From the NCBI GenBank assembly GCA_937876395.1, contig CALEIM010000103.1:1-10270 (forward strand): 10,270 nt of DNA. The letters run 5' to 3'. The position numbers and the translations under genes were made by a program. Source of the stretch: an uncultured Wenzhouxiangella sp. (GTDB lineage: Bacteria; Pseudomonadota; Gammaproteobacteria; Xanthomonadales; Wenzhouxiangellaceae). Positions 1 to 7,126 of this stretch are shown here, piece by piece (position 1 is the first letter of the stretch; the number at the start of each line of letters is the position of its first letter). A model generated the notes under the pieces. That model made no database searches. It worked only from the letters and a program-made list of their open reading frames with translations, and was not told the origin of the DNA.

Positions 1-760
1 GAGCAAGCCGGCCTCTGGCAGTCTGCTGGCCGATCTTTGGCCAACTCTGGGTGCTGAGTTTATTGCCGCGCTGCAACCGGCGCCGGAAACAGAAACTGAC
101 CCCGGCAACAACGGCATGCCGGATCAGTCGCTCCGGCGACCACCGCCCGGCTGGCACGCGGAACAGGCCCCGGCCCTGGACTTCACGCCGCGAATGCCGC
201 CGCGCGAAAATGCGGTGGAAATCGACTTCAACTGGGCTGGCGTCCAGGCCAGGCGCAGCGGCACCGTGCTGCACCGGTTGCTGGAACAGGTGGGTCGCAT
301 GGGCATCGAATCGCTCGATCAAAGCCGGCGCGCACGTCTGGCCCGACGCATCCCCGCCCTGCTGCGAGGCATGGGTTCTGGCCGCAGCGATCTGGATCAG
401 GCGGTCCGGGTGATCGAACAGGCCTTCGAACAGACTCTGGACAGCGACATCGGCCGCTGGATATTGAGCGGTGAACACCAGGACGCGGCCTGCGAGCTGG
501 CCCTTTCCGGGCTGGTCGACGACAAGCTGGTCAATGCCGTGATCGACCGGACTTTTATTGACCAGGATGGCACGCGCTGGATCATCGACTACAAATCGGG
601 CTACCACGAAGGCGGTGGCCTTGAGCGCTTTCTCGGCGAAGAGGTCGAGCGCTACCGTGGCCAGCTAAACGTTTACCGCCGCCTGTTCGAGCAAATGGAA
701 CAGCGCCCGGTCAAAACCGCCCTGTTCCTGCCCCGCCACGGTCGATTACAGGAGACCTGA
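1..760 (+). CDS. C-terminal part of an AddA/RecB/UvrD-type helicase-nuclease (5' end outside window)
   Basis: The frame is open from base 2 to the TGA at 758-760, giving 252 residues with no start needed, so the gene is cut by the window edge. The visible part is a PD-(D/E)XK nuclease domain. In fragment numbering it has GTVLHRLLE with His91, an acidic residue in VIDR (Asp182), the catalytic IIDYKSG (Asp196 and Lys198, bases 587-595) and the RecB-family QLNVY motif (Gln221, Tyr225). This order, H-D-DxK-QxxxY, is that of the nuclease at the C-terminus of AddA and RecB, which degrade or process DNA ends in recombinational repair. I see no Cys cluster of the AddB type. The helicase half, expected upstream, is not visible, so AddA versus a RecB-like or stand-alone UvrD-nuclease cannot be decided. 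Its partner gene would probably lie upstream. It converges on the minus-strand operon with 17 nt between stops. Confidence 0.85.
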   Translation, partial: SKPASGSLLADLWPTLGAEFIAALQPAPETETDPGNNGMPDQSLRRPPPGWHAEQAPALDFTPRMPPRENAVEIDFNWAGVQARRSGTVLHRLLEQVGRMGIESLDQSRRARLARRIPALLRGMGSGRSDLDQAVRVIEQAFEQTLDSDIGRWILSGEHQDAACELALSGLVDDKLVNAVIDRTFIDQDGTRWIIDYKSGYHEGGGLERFLGEEVERYRGQLNVYRRLFEQMEQRPVKTALFLPRHGRLQET

Positions 761-775
761 GCCCGGCTCAGTTTT
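757..775 (+). terminator. Short intrinsic terminator after the helicase-nuclease gene
   Basis: A 6-bp stem CTGAGC (757-762) pairs with GCTCAG (766-771) around a CCG loop and is followed by TTTT (772-775). The stem includes the TGA stop codon. The T-run is short, so termination may be partial. In the opposite direction no T-run follows the hairpin, so it is assigned to the plus strand only. Confidence 0.5.
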
Positions 776-777
776 GC

Positions 778-2439
778 TTATGGCGCCAGCTTGCGTTTGA
801 GCGCTTCGGCCATCGGTCGGGGCATGTGCGGCAGCGAGCGCAGCAGCCAGGGCAGGATGCGCCGCTTGCTGCGGTTGAGTGATTCGGGAATCAGCGCTTC
901 GATCAAGTGCGGGCCGGGCTGCTCGAAAGCGTAATCGAGTGCGCGGCAAAAGTCGTCGGCCTGATCCGTGCGTACGGCGTGCACGCCCATGGCCTGGGCC
1001 ATGCGGGCAAAATTGAGGCCGGGCGTTTTCAGGTCGAGCTGGGAATGGGCCTTGGGGCCGCCCCGGTCGTGGGCGCCGACGCGCTCAAGTTCGACGTTGA
1101 GAATTGAATAGGCGGCGTTGGCGAACACCACGACGGTGACATCGAGCTGCTCGCGGGCCATGCTCCACAGCGCCTGGATGGTGTACATCGCCGAGCCGTC
1201 ACCGACCAGGGCGAGCACCGGGCGGTCCGGGCAGGCGATCGCTGCGCCGACTGCGTTGGGCAGGCTCTGGCCGATGGCGCCGCCGGTCAGGGCGAGCAGA
1301 TCATGCTTCGGCGCGCCGGCGGTCATTACCGGCAGCATCAGGCCGGAGGTGTTGGATTCGTCGATGAGGATGGCGTTTTCCGGCAGCCGATGGCCGATCG
1401 CCTTGCACACCTTTTCGGCACTCAGCCGGCCGCGCGGTCGCGTCGGTCGTGCGGCCGCCTGAAGTGCCGGTTGACTGTGTTCGGCGCCTAAGAAAGCGGC
1501 CAGCTTTTCCAGGCTGGCCCGGGCGTCCTGATCCGGTCGGGCCAGAGTGTGGAGTTGGCAGTGTTCCGGGACCAGCTTGCCGGGCTTGCCTGGATAGGCA
1601 AAGAAAGACACCGGGGCTTTGGCGTCAACCAGTATGAGGTGGTCGAAGGCCGAAAGTTGCAGCGTGGCCAGCTCGGCCAGGTAGGCAATGCGCTCCACCG
1701 GCGGGCGGCCGACGCCGCGTTCAAGCCGGGTCGGAAAGACTTCGGCCAACAGTTTGACGCCGTTGTGCGCGGCAATCCGTGCGGCGGCCAGCAGCGCCGG
1801 TTCGCGCAGGGCGCGGCCGCCCAGCAGCATGGCGGTCTTGCCGCTGCCCGCAATCGCCGCAGCGAGCGTGCGCACGGTTTCATCGGCGGCCGCTTCGGGT
1901 TCAACCCGGACCGGCGGCGGGGCCGCCTGCCCACCTTCGCCCCAGGACACGTCGGCCGGCAGGATCAGGGTGGCCACCTGGCCAGGTGGGCCGACGGCCG
2001 CGGCAATAGCGTCAACGGCGTCGCTGCACAGCGTTGCGGTGTGCGTTGAACTGCGCACGAAATCGGGCGACACATTGCGCGCCACGGTTTCAATATCGGA
2101 CTGGAGCTGGGCGTCGAGCGGCTGGTGGTAGGTGGCGTGATCGCCGACGATATTGACCACCGGCACCTTGCCCTTGCGCGCGTTGTGCAGATTGGCCAGG
2201 CCGTTGCCCAGCCCGCAGCCCAGGTGCAGCAGCACGGCGGCCGGCTTGTCGGCCATGCGCGCGTAGCCGTCGGCGGCGCCGGTCGCCACGCCTTCAAACA
2301 GCGCCAGCACGGCGCGCATGCGCGGCTCGTCATCGAGGGCGGCAACAAAGTGCATTTCGCTGGTGCCGGGGTTGGAAAAACAGACCTCAATGCCGGCATC
2401 GGCCAGGGTCTTCATCAGGGCTTGGGCGCCGTTGGTCAT
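778..2439 (-). CDS. ThDP-dependent 2-oxo-acid decarboxylase/acetolactate synthase-like enzyme
   Basis: The 553-residue protein has the full three-domain fold of benzoylformate decarboxylase (BFD), pyruvate oxidase and acetolactate synthase. The N-terminal PYR domain carries NPGTSE (about 23-28), the cofactor-activating Glu49 in ALFEGVA and His72 in LLHLGCGLGN, matching BFD Glu47 and His70. A middle domain follows, then the C-terminal PP domain with GDGSAM (from 413) and Asn441 in FANAAY, which bind Mg-diphosphate. The second BFD active-site His (His281) has no counterpart: the segment reads KAPVSFFAYPGKPG. The C-terminus carries an extra basic tail of about 30 residues. I chose ATG at 2437-2439 because AAGGAG lies 8 nt upstream; a TTG two codons earlier is too close to that site. 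It is the last gene of the operon, 2 nt after the FMN dehydrogenase. Databases often call such proteins acetolactate synthase large subunit, but there is no small subunit gene here, and the neighbour suggests decarboxylation or carboligation of a 2-oxo acid. Fold certain, substrate unknown. Confidence 0.85.
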   Translation of the reverse strand: MTNGAQALMKTLADAGIEVCFSNPGTSEMHFVAALDDEPRMRAVLALFEGVATGAADGYARMADKPAAVLLHLGCGLGNGLANLHNARKGKVPVVNIVGDHATYHQPLDAQLQSDIETVARNVSPDFVRSSTHTATLCSDAVDAIAAAVGPPGQVATLILPADVSWGEGGQAAPPPVRVEPEAAADETVRTLAAAIAGSGKTAMLLGGRALREPALLAAARIAAHNGVKLLAEVFPTRLERGVGRPPVERIAYLAELATLQLSAFDHLILVDAKAPVSFFAYPGKPGKLVPEHCQLHTLARPDQDARASLEKLAAFLGAEHSQPALQAAARPTRPRGRLSAEKVCKAIGHRLPENAILIDESNTSGLMLPVMTAGAPKHDLLALTGGAIGQSLPNAVGAAIACPDRPVLALVGDGSAMYTIQALWSMAREQLDVTVVVFANAAYSILNVELERVGAHDRGGPKAHSQLDLKTPGLNFARMAQAMGVHAVRTDQADDFCRALDYAFEQPGPHLIEALIPESLNRSKRRILPWLLRSLPHMPRPMAEALKRKLAP

Positions 2440-2441
2440 GT

Positions 2442-3605
2442 TCAACTCTCCTTCGGGCTTTGGTCCAGGCAGCGGTGATCAATCTGATCAATTCGGGTCA
2501 CGCCGGTCAGGGCCATGGCCAGGCGCAGTTCGTCGTGAATGCCGGTCAGAACTTGTTCCAGGCCCGCCTGGCCGCCGCCGGCCAAAGCCCACAGCCAGGC
2601 GCGGCCGATCAGTACGCCATGGGCGCCCAGGGCCAGGGCGCGGTAAACGTCGATACCGCTGTAGATGCCGCCGTCGACCAGCACTTCAGCACGGCCGTCG
2701 ATGGCCGCTACGATTTCGGCAAGTTTCGAGGCAGTCGAGGCCACGCCGTCGAGCTGGCGGCCGCCGTGGTTGGAAACCACGATGCCGTCGCAGCCGAGCC
2801 TGACCGCCTGCTCGGCGTCGGCAGTGTCGAGGATGCCTTTGAGCACCAGTTTACCCGGCCATTTTTTTCGCAGCCATTCGATGTCGGTCCAGGTCACGGT
2901 CGGGTCGAACTGCTGATCGATCCAGGTGCGGAAGGAGTCGGGATCGCTGGCGGCGGGCACGTACGGGTTCATTGTGCCCAGACACATTGGTTTGCCGCGC
3001 AGCGCCACGTCCCAAACCCACGAAGGCCGGGCAAACACCTGGCTGAGTTTGAGCAGCTTCGAGCGCAGCCCCGGCACGGCCATGCCGTTTTGTCGGTCGC
3101 GATGGCGCGGGCCGGGCATGGGCAGATCGACGGTAAATACCAGCGTTTGGCAGCCGGTCGCCCGCGCCTGATCGATGACTGCCTCGACAACGCCGCGGTC
3201 GCGGATCATGTAGAGCTGAAACCAGAACGGGCGTCTGACGGCCTGGGCCATTTCGTCGAGCCCGCAGATGCCGACCGTCGACAGCGTAAACGGCAGGCCG
3301 GCGTTATCGGCTGCCCGCAAGGCCTGTACCTCGCCGCGCCGTGCGGCCATGCCGGCCAGTCCGATCGGCGCCAGAGCAACGGGCATGGCGCAGTCATCGC
3401 CGAGCAGTGTGCTGCGCGTATCGACGGCATCCACGTCGACCAGAACTCGCTGGCGCAACTGAATTTGATTCCAGGCTTCGGCATTCGCGGCCAGCGTGCG
3501 TTCGCGGCCGGCGCCGCCGGCGTAGTAATCGTAGAGAAAGCGCGGCAGGCGGCGGCGGGCGAGCCGGCGAAAATCTTCGGGCGTGGCCGGTAGCTGACGA
3601 ATCAT
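2442..3605 (-). CDS. lldD: LldD-family FMN-dependent alpha-hydroxy-acid dehydrogenase
   Basis: The 387-residue protein should oxidise an L-2-hydroxy acid to the 2-oxo acid with FMN and pass electrons to the respiratory chain. It is a TIM-barrel enzyme of the glycolate oxidase, lactate dehydrogenase and mandelate dehydrogenase family. Active-site residues are all present by alignment from memory with spinach glycolate oxidase: Tyr27 in YDYYAGG, Tyr132 in FQLYM, Asp160 in FTVD, Lys256 in LKGI, the catalytic base His280 and the substrate-binding Arg283 in SNHGGRQLDG. Long stretches read like E. coli LldD, for instance ARRGEVQA, TLVFTVD and KGILD. The insert at about 178-235 corresponds to the membrane-associating loop of LldD and MdlB, so a peripheral membrane enzyme is likely. 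It overlaps the stop of the FAD gene by ATGA and ends 2 nt before the ThDP gene. Lactate is the default substrate, but the ThDP neighbour makes another hydroxy acid (mandelate-like) possible. Confidence 0.88.
   Translation of the reverse strand: MIRQLPATPEDFRRLARRRLPRFLYDYYAGGAGRERTLAANAEAWNQIQLRQRVLVDVDAVDTRSTLLGDDCAMPVALAPIGLAGMAARRGEVQALRAADNAGLPFTLSTVGICGLDEMAQAVRRPFWFQLYMIRDRGVVEAVIDQARATGCQTLVFTVDLPMPGPRHRDRQNGMAVPGLRSKLLKLSQVFARPSWVWDVALRGKPMCLGTMNPYVPAASDPDSFRTWIDQQFDPTVTWTDIEWLRKKWPGKLVLKGILDTADAEQAVRLGCDGIVVSNHGGRQLDGVASTASKLAEIVAAIDGRAEVLVDGGIYSGIDVYRALALGAHGVLIGRAWLWALAGGGQAGLEQVLTGIHDELRLAMALTGVTRIDQIDHRCLDQSPKES
2448..2453 (-). promoter_or_regulatory. Ribosome binding site that fixes the start of the ThDP enzyme
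   Basis: The minus strand reads AAGGAG here, inside the last codons of the upstream FMN dehydrogenase gene, 8 nt before the ATG at 2439. Placing the Shine-Dalgarno within the preceding coding end suggests translational coupling of the pair. Confidence 0.7.
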
Positions 3606-5218
3606 TGCGCTCTACCCTGGATTGAACGCGCGGCGGCGCGGGCGGTGAGAATGCAGCCGGGCAGAAAGGTGCCTTCCAGCGAGCGTTTGCCGTTGGCGCC
3701 GCCGCCGCCAAAACCGGCGGCTTCGCCCACGCAATAAAGTCCGGGAACCGGGCGATCATTTCGGTCAAGCACCCGGCTGTTCAGATCGGTGCGCAGTCCA
3801 CCCAGACTCTTGCGCGTGATGAGCTGCATGCGAATGGCGATAAACGGGCCAGCTCCCTTGTTCGTCAGCGGTGCCGGTTTGCAGGTACGCAGCCGGTCAG
3901 GGCGCCATTGCCGGGCGTGGCGGATAGAGCGGATCTGGGCATCGTTGTTGAGCGCATCATGGCTGACAAAGTTGGCATCAAATGCGGCCACTTCGGCCGC
4001 CAGCACGGCCGGGTCGACCGAATGCGAGCTGGTCAGGCGATTCATTTTTTCGGCCAGGCCGGTGAGGCTGTCATCGACCAGAAAATCCTCACTTTCGCGG
4101 CACATCTGCGCATACAGGCGCGCGTTGCCGAACAGCAGATCGCGGACAAAAGCCAGCGGGCGCTGGTCGCGGATGGACCGGTTGTGTTCAGCCCCGGAAA
4201 TGGCGAATTCCTTCAGCGCGATGCGACGATTGAGCAAATGCCAGGTCCAGGGCTTTTCCTGCTCGGCCACGCGCTGACACAGCCAGTGAGTGTCAAAACC
4301 GGTGACCAGCGGTTCGGGGCCGATGCGCCGGCCGCGGTGATCCAGCCACAGCGCAGATTTGCACGGAATGGTTGACAGGCCGTGGCCCGAAAACTGCGGA
4401 TAGGGATGGGCAAAGCCGGCCGCGTAGTTCCACATTTCGCCGGGGTTGACGATCTGGCCGTCAAACTCACCGGCTACCAGGCGCTGCATCTGGCCGTCGG
4501 CAAACGGGTGGGCACCGTTGAGCATGGCTTCCGGGCAGGGGCGAGCGCGCGGCCAGTTGGCGCGCGTTTCAGCATGGCCGCCGTTGAGCCCGCCGCTGGC
4601 AATCACGACCAGCGGCGCGCGCAGCTCGATTTCGCGACCGCTGGTTTCATCGACCACCAGCGCGCCGGACACGCGCCCGGTCGACTGAAGCAGGGCTTTG
4701 GCCCGATGCTGATGCAGCAGAGTCAGGCGGCCATCCGAATCGGCGTCTGACAGGGCGACGATCATGCGTCGGGCCAGCGCGCGTGAGCTGCCCCAAAGAA
4801 CGTGGTAACGCGGCACAGAGTTGCCTTCGCCAAAGCGGCCGCGCTCGACCCAGTTGACCGCCGGCAGGAACTTCAGCCCCTGGTCGATCAGCCAATCATG
4901 GACATCCGGCCGTGAACGCTCCACGTAGTGCCGGGCCCAGGCCCGCGACCAGCGGTCGTCGGCATTGACCTGGCCAAAGCGCAGCCAGTCTTCCAGCGCA
5001 CGTGCGGGGCTGTCGGGAATCTTCGCCCGGGCCTGTTGCGGGGTGCCGACCAGGCACATGCCGCCAAAGGCCCACAGCGCCAGACCGCCGAAGCGCGCCG
5101 CTGTATCGCGATCGATCAGTGTGACTTTCAGCCCGCCGCGCAGACACTCCAGCGCGGTGACGATGCCGGCCAGGCCGCCGCCGATTACCAGCACATCTGA
5201 AGTCTGCCGGGTGTTCAA
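3602..5218 (-). CDS. KstD-like FAD-binding dehydrogenase (start uncertain)
   Basis: This flavoprotein, about 538 residues, belongs to the FAD_binding_2 group with 3-ketosteroid dehydrogenases and fumarate reductase flavoproteins. Near the N-terminus is the Rossmann dinucleotide motif DVLVIGGGLAG (8-18), with LIDRD ending the second strand. The C-terminus has GLYCVGEAAGFGGGG at 493-507 followed by RSLEGTFLPGC, the closing FAD signature of the uncharacterised 'FAD-binding dehydrogenase' subgroup. Length fits that subgroup (about 550). The reaction is probably a desaturation or hydride transfer on an unsaturated carbonyl compound; the substrate is not readable. The frame stays open upstream to 5557, but that part lies inside ypfJ in another frame and is spurious. 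TTG at 5216-5218, 16 nt after the ypfJ stop, is the best start; GTG at 5192-5194 or GTG in the ypfJ tail are alternatives. No strong Shine-Dalgarno is seen, so it may depend on coupling to ypfJ. Its stop overlaps the next start. Confidence 0.8.
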   Translation of the reverse strand: MNTRQTSDVLVIGGGLAGIVTALECLRGGLKVTLIDRDTAARFGGLALWAFGGMCLVGTPQQARAKIPDSPARALEDWLRFGQVNADDRWSRAWARHYVERSRPDVHDWLIDQGLKFLPAVNWVERGRFGEGNSVPRYHVLWGSSRALARRMIVALSDADSDGRLTLLHQHRAKALLQSTGRVSGALVVDETSGREIELRAPLVVIASGGLNGGHAETRANWPRARPCPEAMLNGAHPFADGQMQRLVAGEFDGQIVNPGEMWNYAAGFAHPYPQFSGHGLSTIPCKSALWLDHRGRRIGPEPLVTGFDTHWLCQRVAEQEKPWTWHLLNRRIALKEFAISGAEHNRSIRDQRPLAFVRDLLFGNARLYAQMCRESEDFLVDDSLTGLAEKMNRLTSSHSVDPAVLAAEVAAFDANFVSHDALNNDAQIRSIRHARQWRPDRLRTCKPAPLTNKGAGPFIAIRMQLITRKSLGGLRTDLNSRVLDRNDRPVPGLYCVGEAAGFGGGGANGKRSLEGTFLPGCILTARAAARSIQGRAQ

Positions 5219-5234
5219 ATCAGACTGCCGCGCC

Positions 5235-6092
5235 TCAAAGCGCACCGCTTGAAAAGGTATCGCAGCGCTCGAATCGGCCGGTTTCAAAGCCGCTTCGGAA
5301 CCAGCGTACGCGCTGCTCGGAGGTGCCGTGGGTGAACGAATCGGGCACGACCGTGCCGCGGGACTGACGCTGCAGCCGATCATCGCCGATGGCCGAGGCG
5401 GTGTTGAGCGCCGCTTCGATATCGCCCGGCTCAAGCCAGGCATGCCGCTGCTGGGCATGGTGGGCCCAGACGCCGGAGTAGCAGTCGGCCTGAAGTTCCT
5501 GACGGACCAGCAGGCCATCGGCGCCTTCGACATTGCGGCCCTGGCGACGCGCATCATTGACCAGCCGGCTGGTGCCGGTCAGGGTCTGAATGTGGTGACC
5601 GACCTCATGGGCGATGACATAGGCTTCGGCAAAATCACCGCCGCCGCCCAGGTGAGATTCCATCTGACGAAAGAAGCTCAGATCAATGTAGATCTGGCGA
5701 TCACCCGGACAGTAAAACGGGCCGACCGCCGAACTGGCCGCGCCGCAGGCCGACTGGACGCGGTCGGTAAACAGCACCAGGCGGGGCGGCTCATAGCGCT
5801 GCCCCATGCGTTCAAACAACACTGACCAGACATCCTCGGTTTCGCCGAGGATGGCGGCAACAAAGCGTGAAGCCTCGTCGTCGACCGGCGCCGAGGCAGG
5901 CGAACTGAGCTGTGTACCGCCGGTGATTTCGCCGACCAGACCGAGCATCTCCATCGGGTTTTTGCCCAGAACCAGGCTGATGATCACCACGATCGCGATG
6001 CCGCCCAGGCCCAGGCCGCCACCAGCCGCCACCGCCCGCCGACCGCGCCGATCCTCTACGTTGCGACTTTTCCTCGCTCTTTCCCACTTCAT
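5235..6092 (-). CDS. ypfJ: YpfJ-type neutral zinc metallopeptidase, membrane-anchored
   Basis: The 285-residue protein matches the YpfJ family over its full length. It opens with the family's KWERARKSRNVEDRRG motif, followed by one hydrophobic span at about 23-42, which would anchor the protein in the inner membrane with the bulk in the periplasm. The zinc site is AHEVGHH (His162, Glu163, His166), and Glu199 in RQELQAD is the likely third ligand. FYCPGD and THGTSEQRV are further conserved family segments. The natural substrate of the family is not established. ATG at 6090-6092 is preceded by AGAGAGG with a 10-nt spacer. It is the first gene of the minus-strand operon. YpfJ is widespread and usually not tied to catabolism, so the link to the three enzyme genes may be simple read-through. 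Confidence 0.92.
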   Translation of the reverse strand: MKWERARKSRNVEDRRGRRAVAAGGGLGLGGIAIVVIISLVLGKNPMEMLGLVGEITGGTQLSSPASAPVDDEASRFVAAILGETEDVWSVLFERMGQRYEPPRLVLFTDRVQSACGAASSAVGPFYCPGDRQIYIDLSFFRQMESHLGGGGDFAEAYVIAHEVGHHIQTLTGTSRLVNDARRQGRNVEGADGLLVRQELQADCYSGVWAHHAQQRHAWLEPGDIEAALNTASAIGDDRLQRQSRGTVVPDSFTHGTSEQRVRWFRSGFETGRFERCDTFSSGAL

Positions 6093-6387
6093 GGCCGTTA
6101 ATCCTCTCTGACCAGTCCAGCCTTTGATCCGGCCAGCATACCCTTACCCGTTAAGGAACCTCTGATCAATTATGCGCGGAGCGCGTTTCGGTCGGAAAAG
6201 CCGCAGATCGTGTGGTGCATGCGCTTGGCGCAATATTTATCGCCTTATTCCTGGTTGGGTTGTAAGTTACAATTGATCCTCGCCAGTAAGCACTTGATGC
6301 GCCGCAGAATTTTCTATTCCTGACCGCCAGGCAAACTGGCTCCGGCCAACCTTAGTTCACCGTACTCCTGATTCGGCCTTTACTGCC
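6093..6387. other. Divergent intergenic region between ypfJ and queE
   Basis: This 295-nt gap must hold the promoters for the minus-strand operon and for queE. Bases 6231-6280 are AT-rich against the surroundings and include TACAAT at 6268-6273, a fair -10 hexamer for queE, but no good -35 lies 16-18 nt upstream. On the minus strand TTGATC (6165-6170) is followed 17 nt later by TAAGGG, a poor -10. An 8-bp inverted pair GATCAATT (6164-6171) and AATTGATC (6271-6278) flanks about 100 nt. No complete Fnr box (TTGAT-N4-ATCAA) and no ORF of interest were found. queE has no clear Shine-Dalgarno in this leader. Confidence 0.5.
6151..6171. repeat. Possible IS5-type terminal repeat beside TTAA
   Basis: TTAA (6151-6154) is directly followed by GGAACCTCTGATCAATT. 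IS5-family ends commonly begin with GGAA plus a pyrimidine-rich CTCTG-like stretch and duplicate a YTAR tetranucleotide such as TTAA. No matching inverted end occurs in the window, so this would be a one-ended remnant, a dispersed extragenic repeat, or chance. Confidence 0.25.
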
Positions 6388-7023
6388 ATGACCTACTCCG
6401 TCCACGAGATTTTTCATACCCTGCAGGGCGAGGGCCTGAACGCCGGGCGGTCGGCGGTGTTTCTGCGCTTTGCCGGCTGCAATTTGTGGTCGGGTCGCGA
6501 GGAGCATCGGGCCAGCGCGATCTGTCAGTTCTGCGATACCCGGTTTGTCGGCACCGGTGGCAGCGGCGGCGGCAAGTTTGCCGAGGCGCACAGCCTGGCG
6601 ACGGCCGTTGACGGACACTGGCCGGCTGAGGCGGCTGGCCCGAAGCTGGTCGTGTGCACCGGCGGTGAGCCGCTGCTGCAATTGGATCGGGCGGCCATTG
6701 ATGCGCTCCACGCACGCAATTTCGAGATCGCCGTGGAAAGCAACGGCACAATTGCCGCGCCCGACGGCATCGACTGGCTGTGCATCAGCCCCAAGGCCGG
6801 CGCGAAGCTTGTCCAGCGCAGCGGCGATGAACTCAAGCTGGTCTATCCGCAGCACGGCGCGCCGCCGGAGGATTTCGAAGAGCTGGATTTTCGGCATTTT
6901 CTACTCCAGCCGATGGATTCTCCCGAGCGTGCAGCCAACACCCGCGCAGCCATCGAATACTGCCTGGCCAATCCGCGCTGGCGCCTGGGCATACAGACAC
7001 ACAAGATGCTTGGCTTGCGCTAG
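6388..7023 (+). CDS. queE: 7-carboxy-7-deazaguanine synthase (QueE), radical SAM enzyme
   Basis: QueE converts 6-carboxy-5,6,7,8-tetrahydropterin to 7-carboxy-7-deazaguanine, the ring-contracting step of queuosine (preQ0) synthesis, using S-adenosylmethionine, a [4Fe-4S] cluster and Mg2+. The 211-residue protein begins EIFHTLQGEG, the family's N-terminal signature. The cluster cysteines are Cys31, Cys46 and Cys49, a CX14CX2C pattern instead of the usual CX3CX2C; the inserted loop (NLWSGREEHRAS) is the form known from Burkholderia QueE. VCTGGEPLLQLD gives the GGEP SAM-binding motif, and SPKAG, ELKLVYP and FLLQPM are further conserved segments. The ATG fits the family N-terminus, but no Shine-Dalgarno is visible before it. 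Other queuosine genes (queC, queD, queF) are not in the window. The fnr-type gene follows after 103 nt. Confidence 0.95.
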   Translation: MTYSVHEIFHTLQGEGLNAGRSAVFLRFAGCNLWSGREEHRASAICQFCDTRFVGTGGSGGGKFAEAHSLATAVDGHWPAEAAGPKLVVCTGGEPLLQLDRAAIDALHARNFEIAVESNGTIAAPDGIDWLCISPKAGAKLVQRSGDELKLVYPQHGAPPEDFEELDFRHFLLQPMDSPERAANTRAAIEYCLANPRWRLGIQTHKMLGLR

Positions 7024-7078
7024 GCCCGCCGGCCTCTGGCGGTCGGTGTGCCAGAAAAACCGGGCCTGATTTGCAAGG

Positions 7079-7084
7079 TAAAAT
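7079..7084 (+). promoter_or_regulatory. Candidate -10 element for the fnr-type gene
   Basis: TAAAAT matches the sigma70 -10 consensus at five of six positions, 43 nt before the fnr start. The expected -35 position (7056-7061) reads AAAACC, a poor match, so activity might need an activator or come from read-through of queE. GGAGG at 7112-7116, 10 nt before the ATG, is the ribosome binding site. Confidence 0.3.
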
Positions 7085-7126
7085 GGCAATTCAAGATCTG
7101 CAGGCCGGCCTGGAGGAAAACACAAG

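Noticed and set aside
2477..2492. Repeated TGATCAA-like words resembling Fnr half-sites
   Set aside because: They are direct rather than inverted repeats and encode Ile-Asp-Gln-Ile-Asp-His near the end of the LldD-like protein.
2460..3593. Long plus-strand frame opposite the LldD-like gene (377 codons)
   Set aside because: A shadow frame of a GC-rich gene; its peptide is Gly/Ala/His/Gln-rich with no recognisable domain, while the minus strand encodes a complete FMN enzyme.
5238..5557. N-terminal extension of the FAD dehydrogenase frame upstream to 5557
   Set aside because: It lies wholly inside ypfJ in another frame, is rich in Pro, Ser and Arg, and has no flavoprotein features; the family starts just before the Rossmann motif.
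7023..7066. Hairpin-forming region after queE (CCGCC/GGCGG and GGCCCG/CGGGCC)
   Set aside because: No T-run follows and the candidate stems are far apart or have a long loop; not convincing as a terminator.
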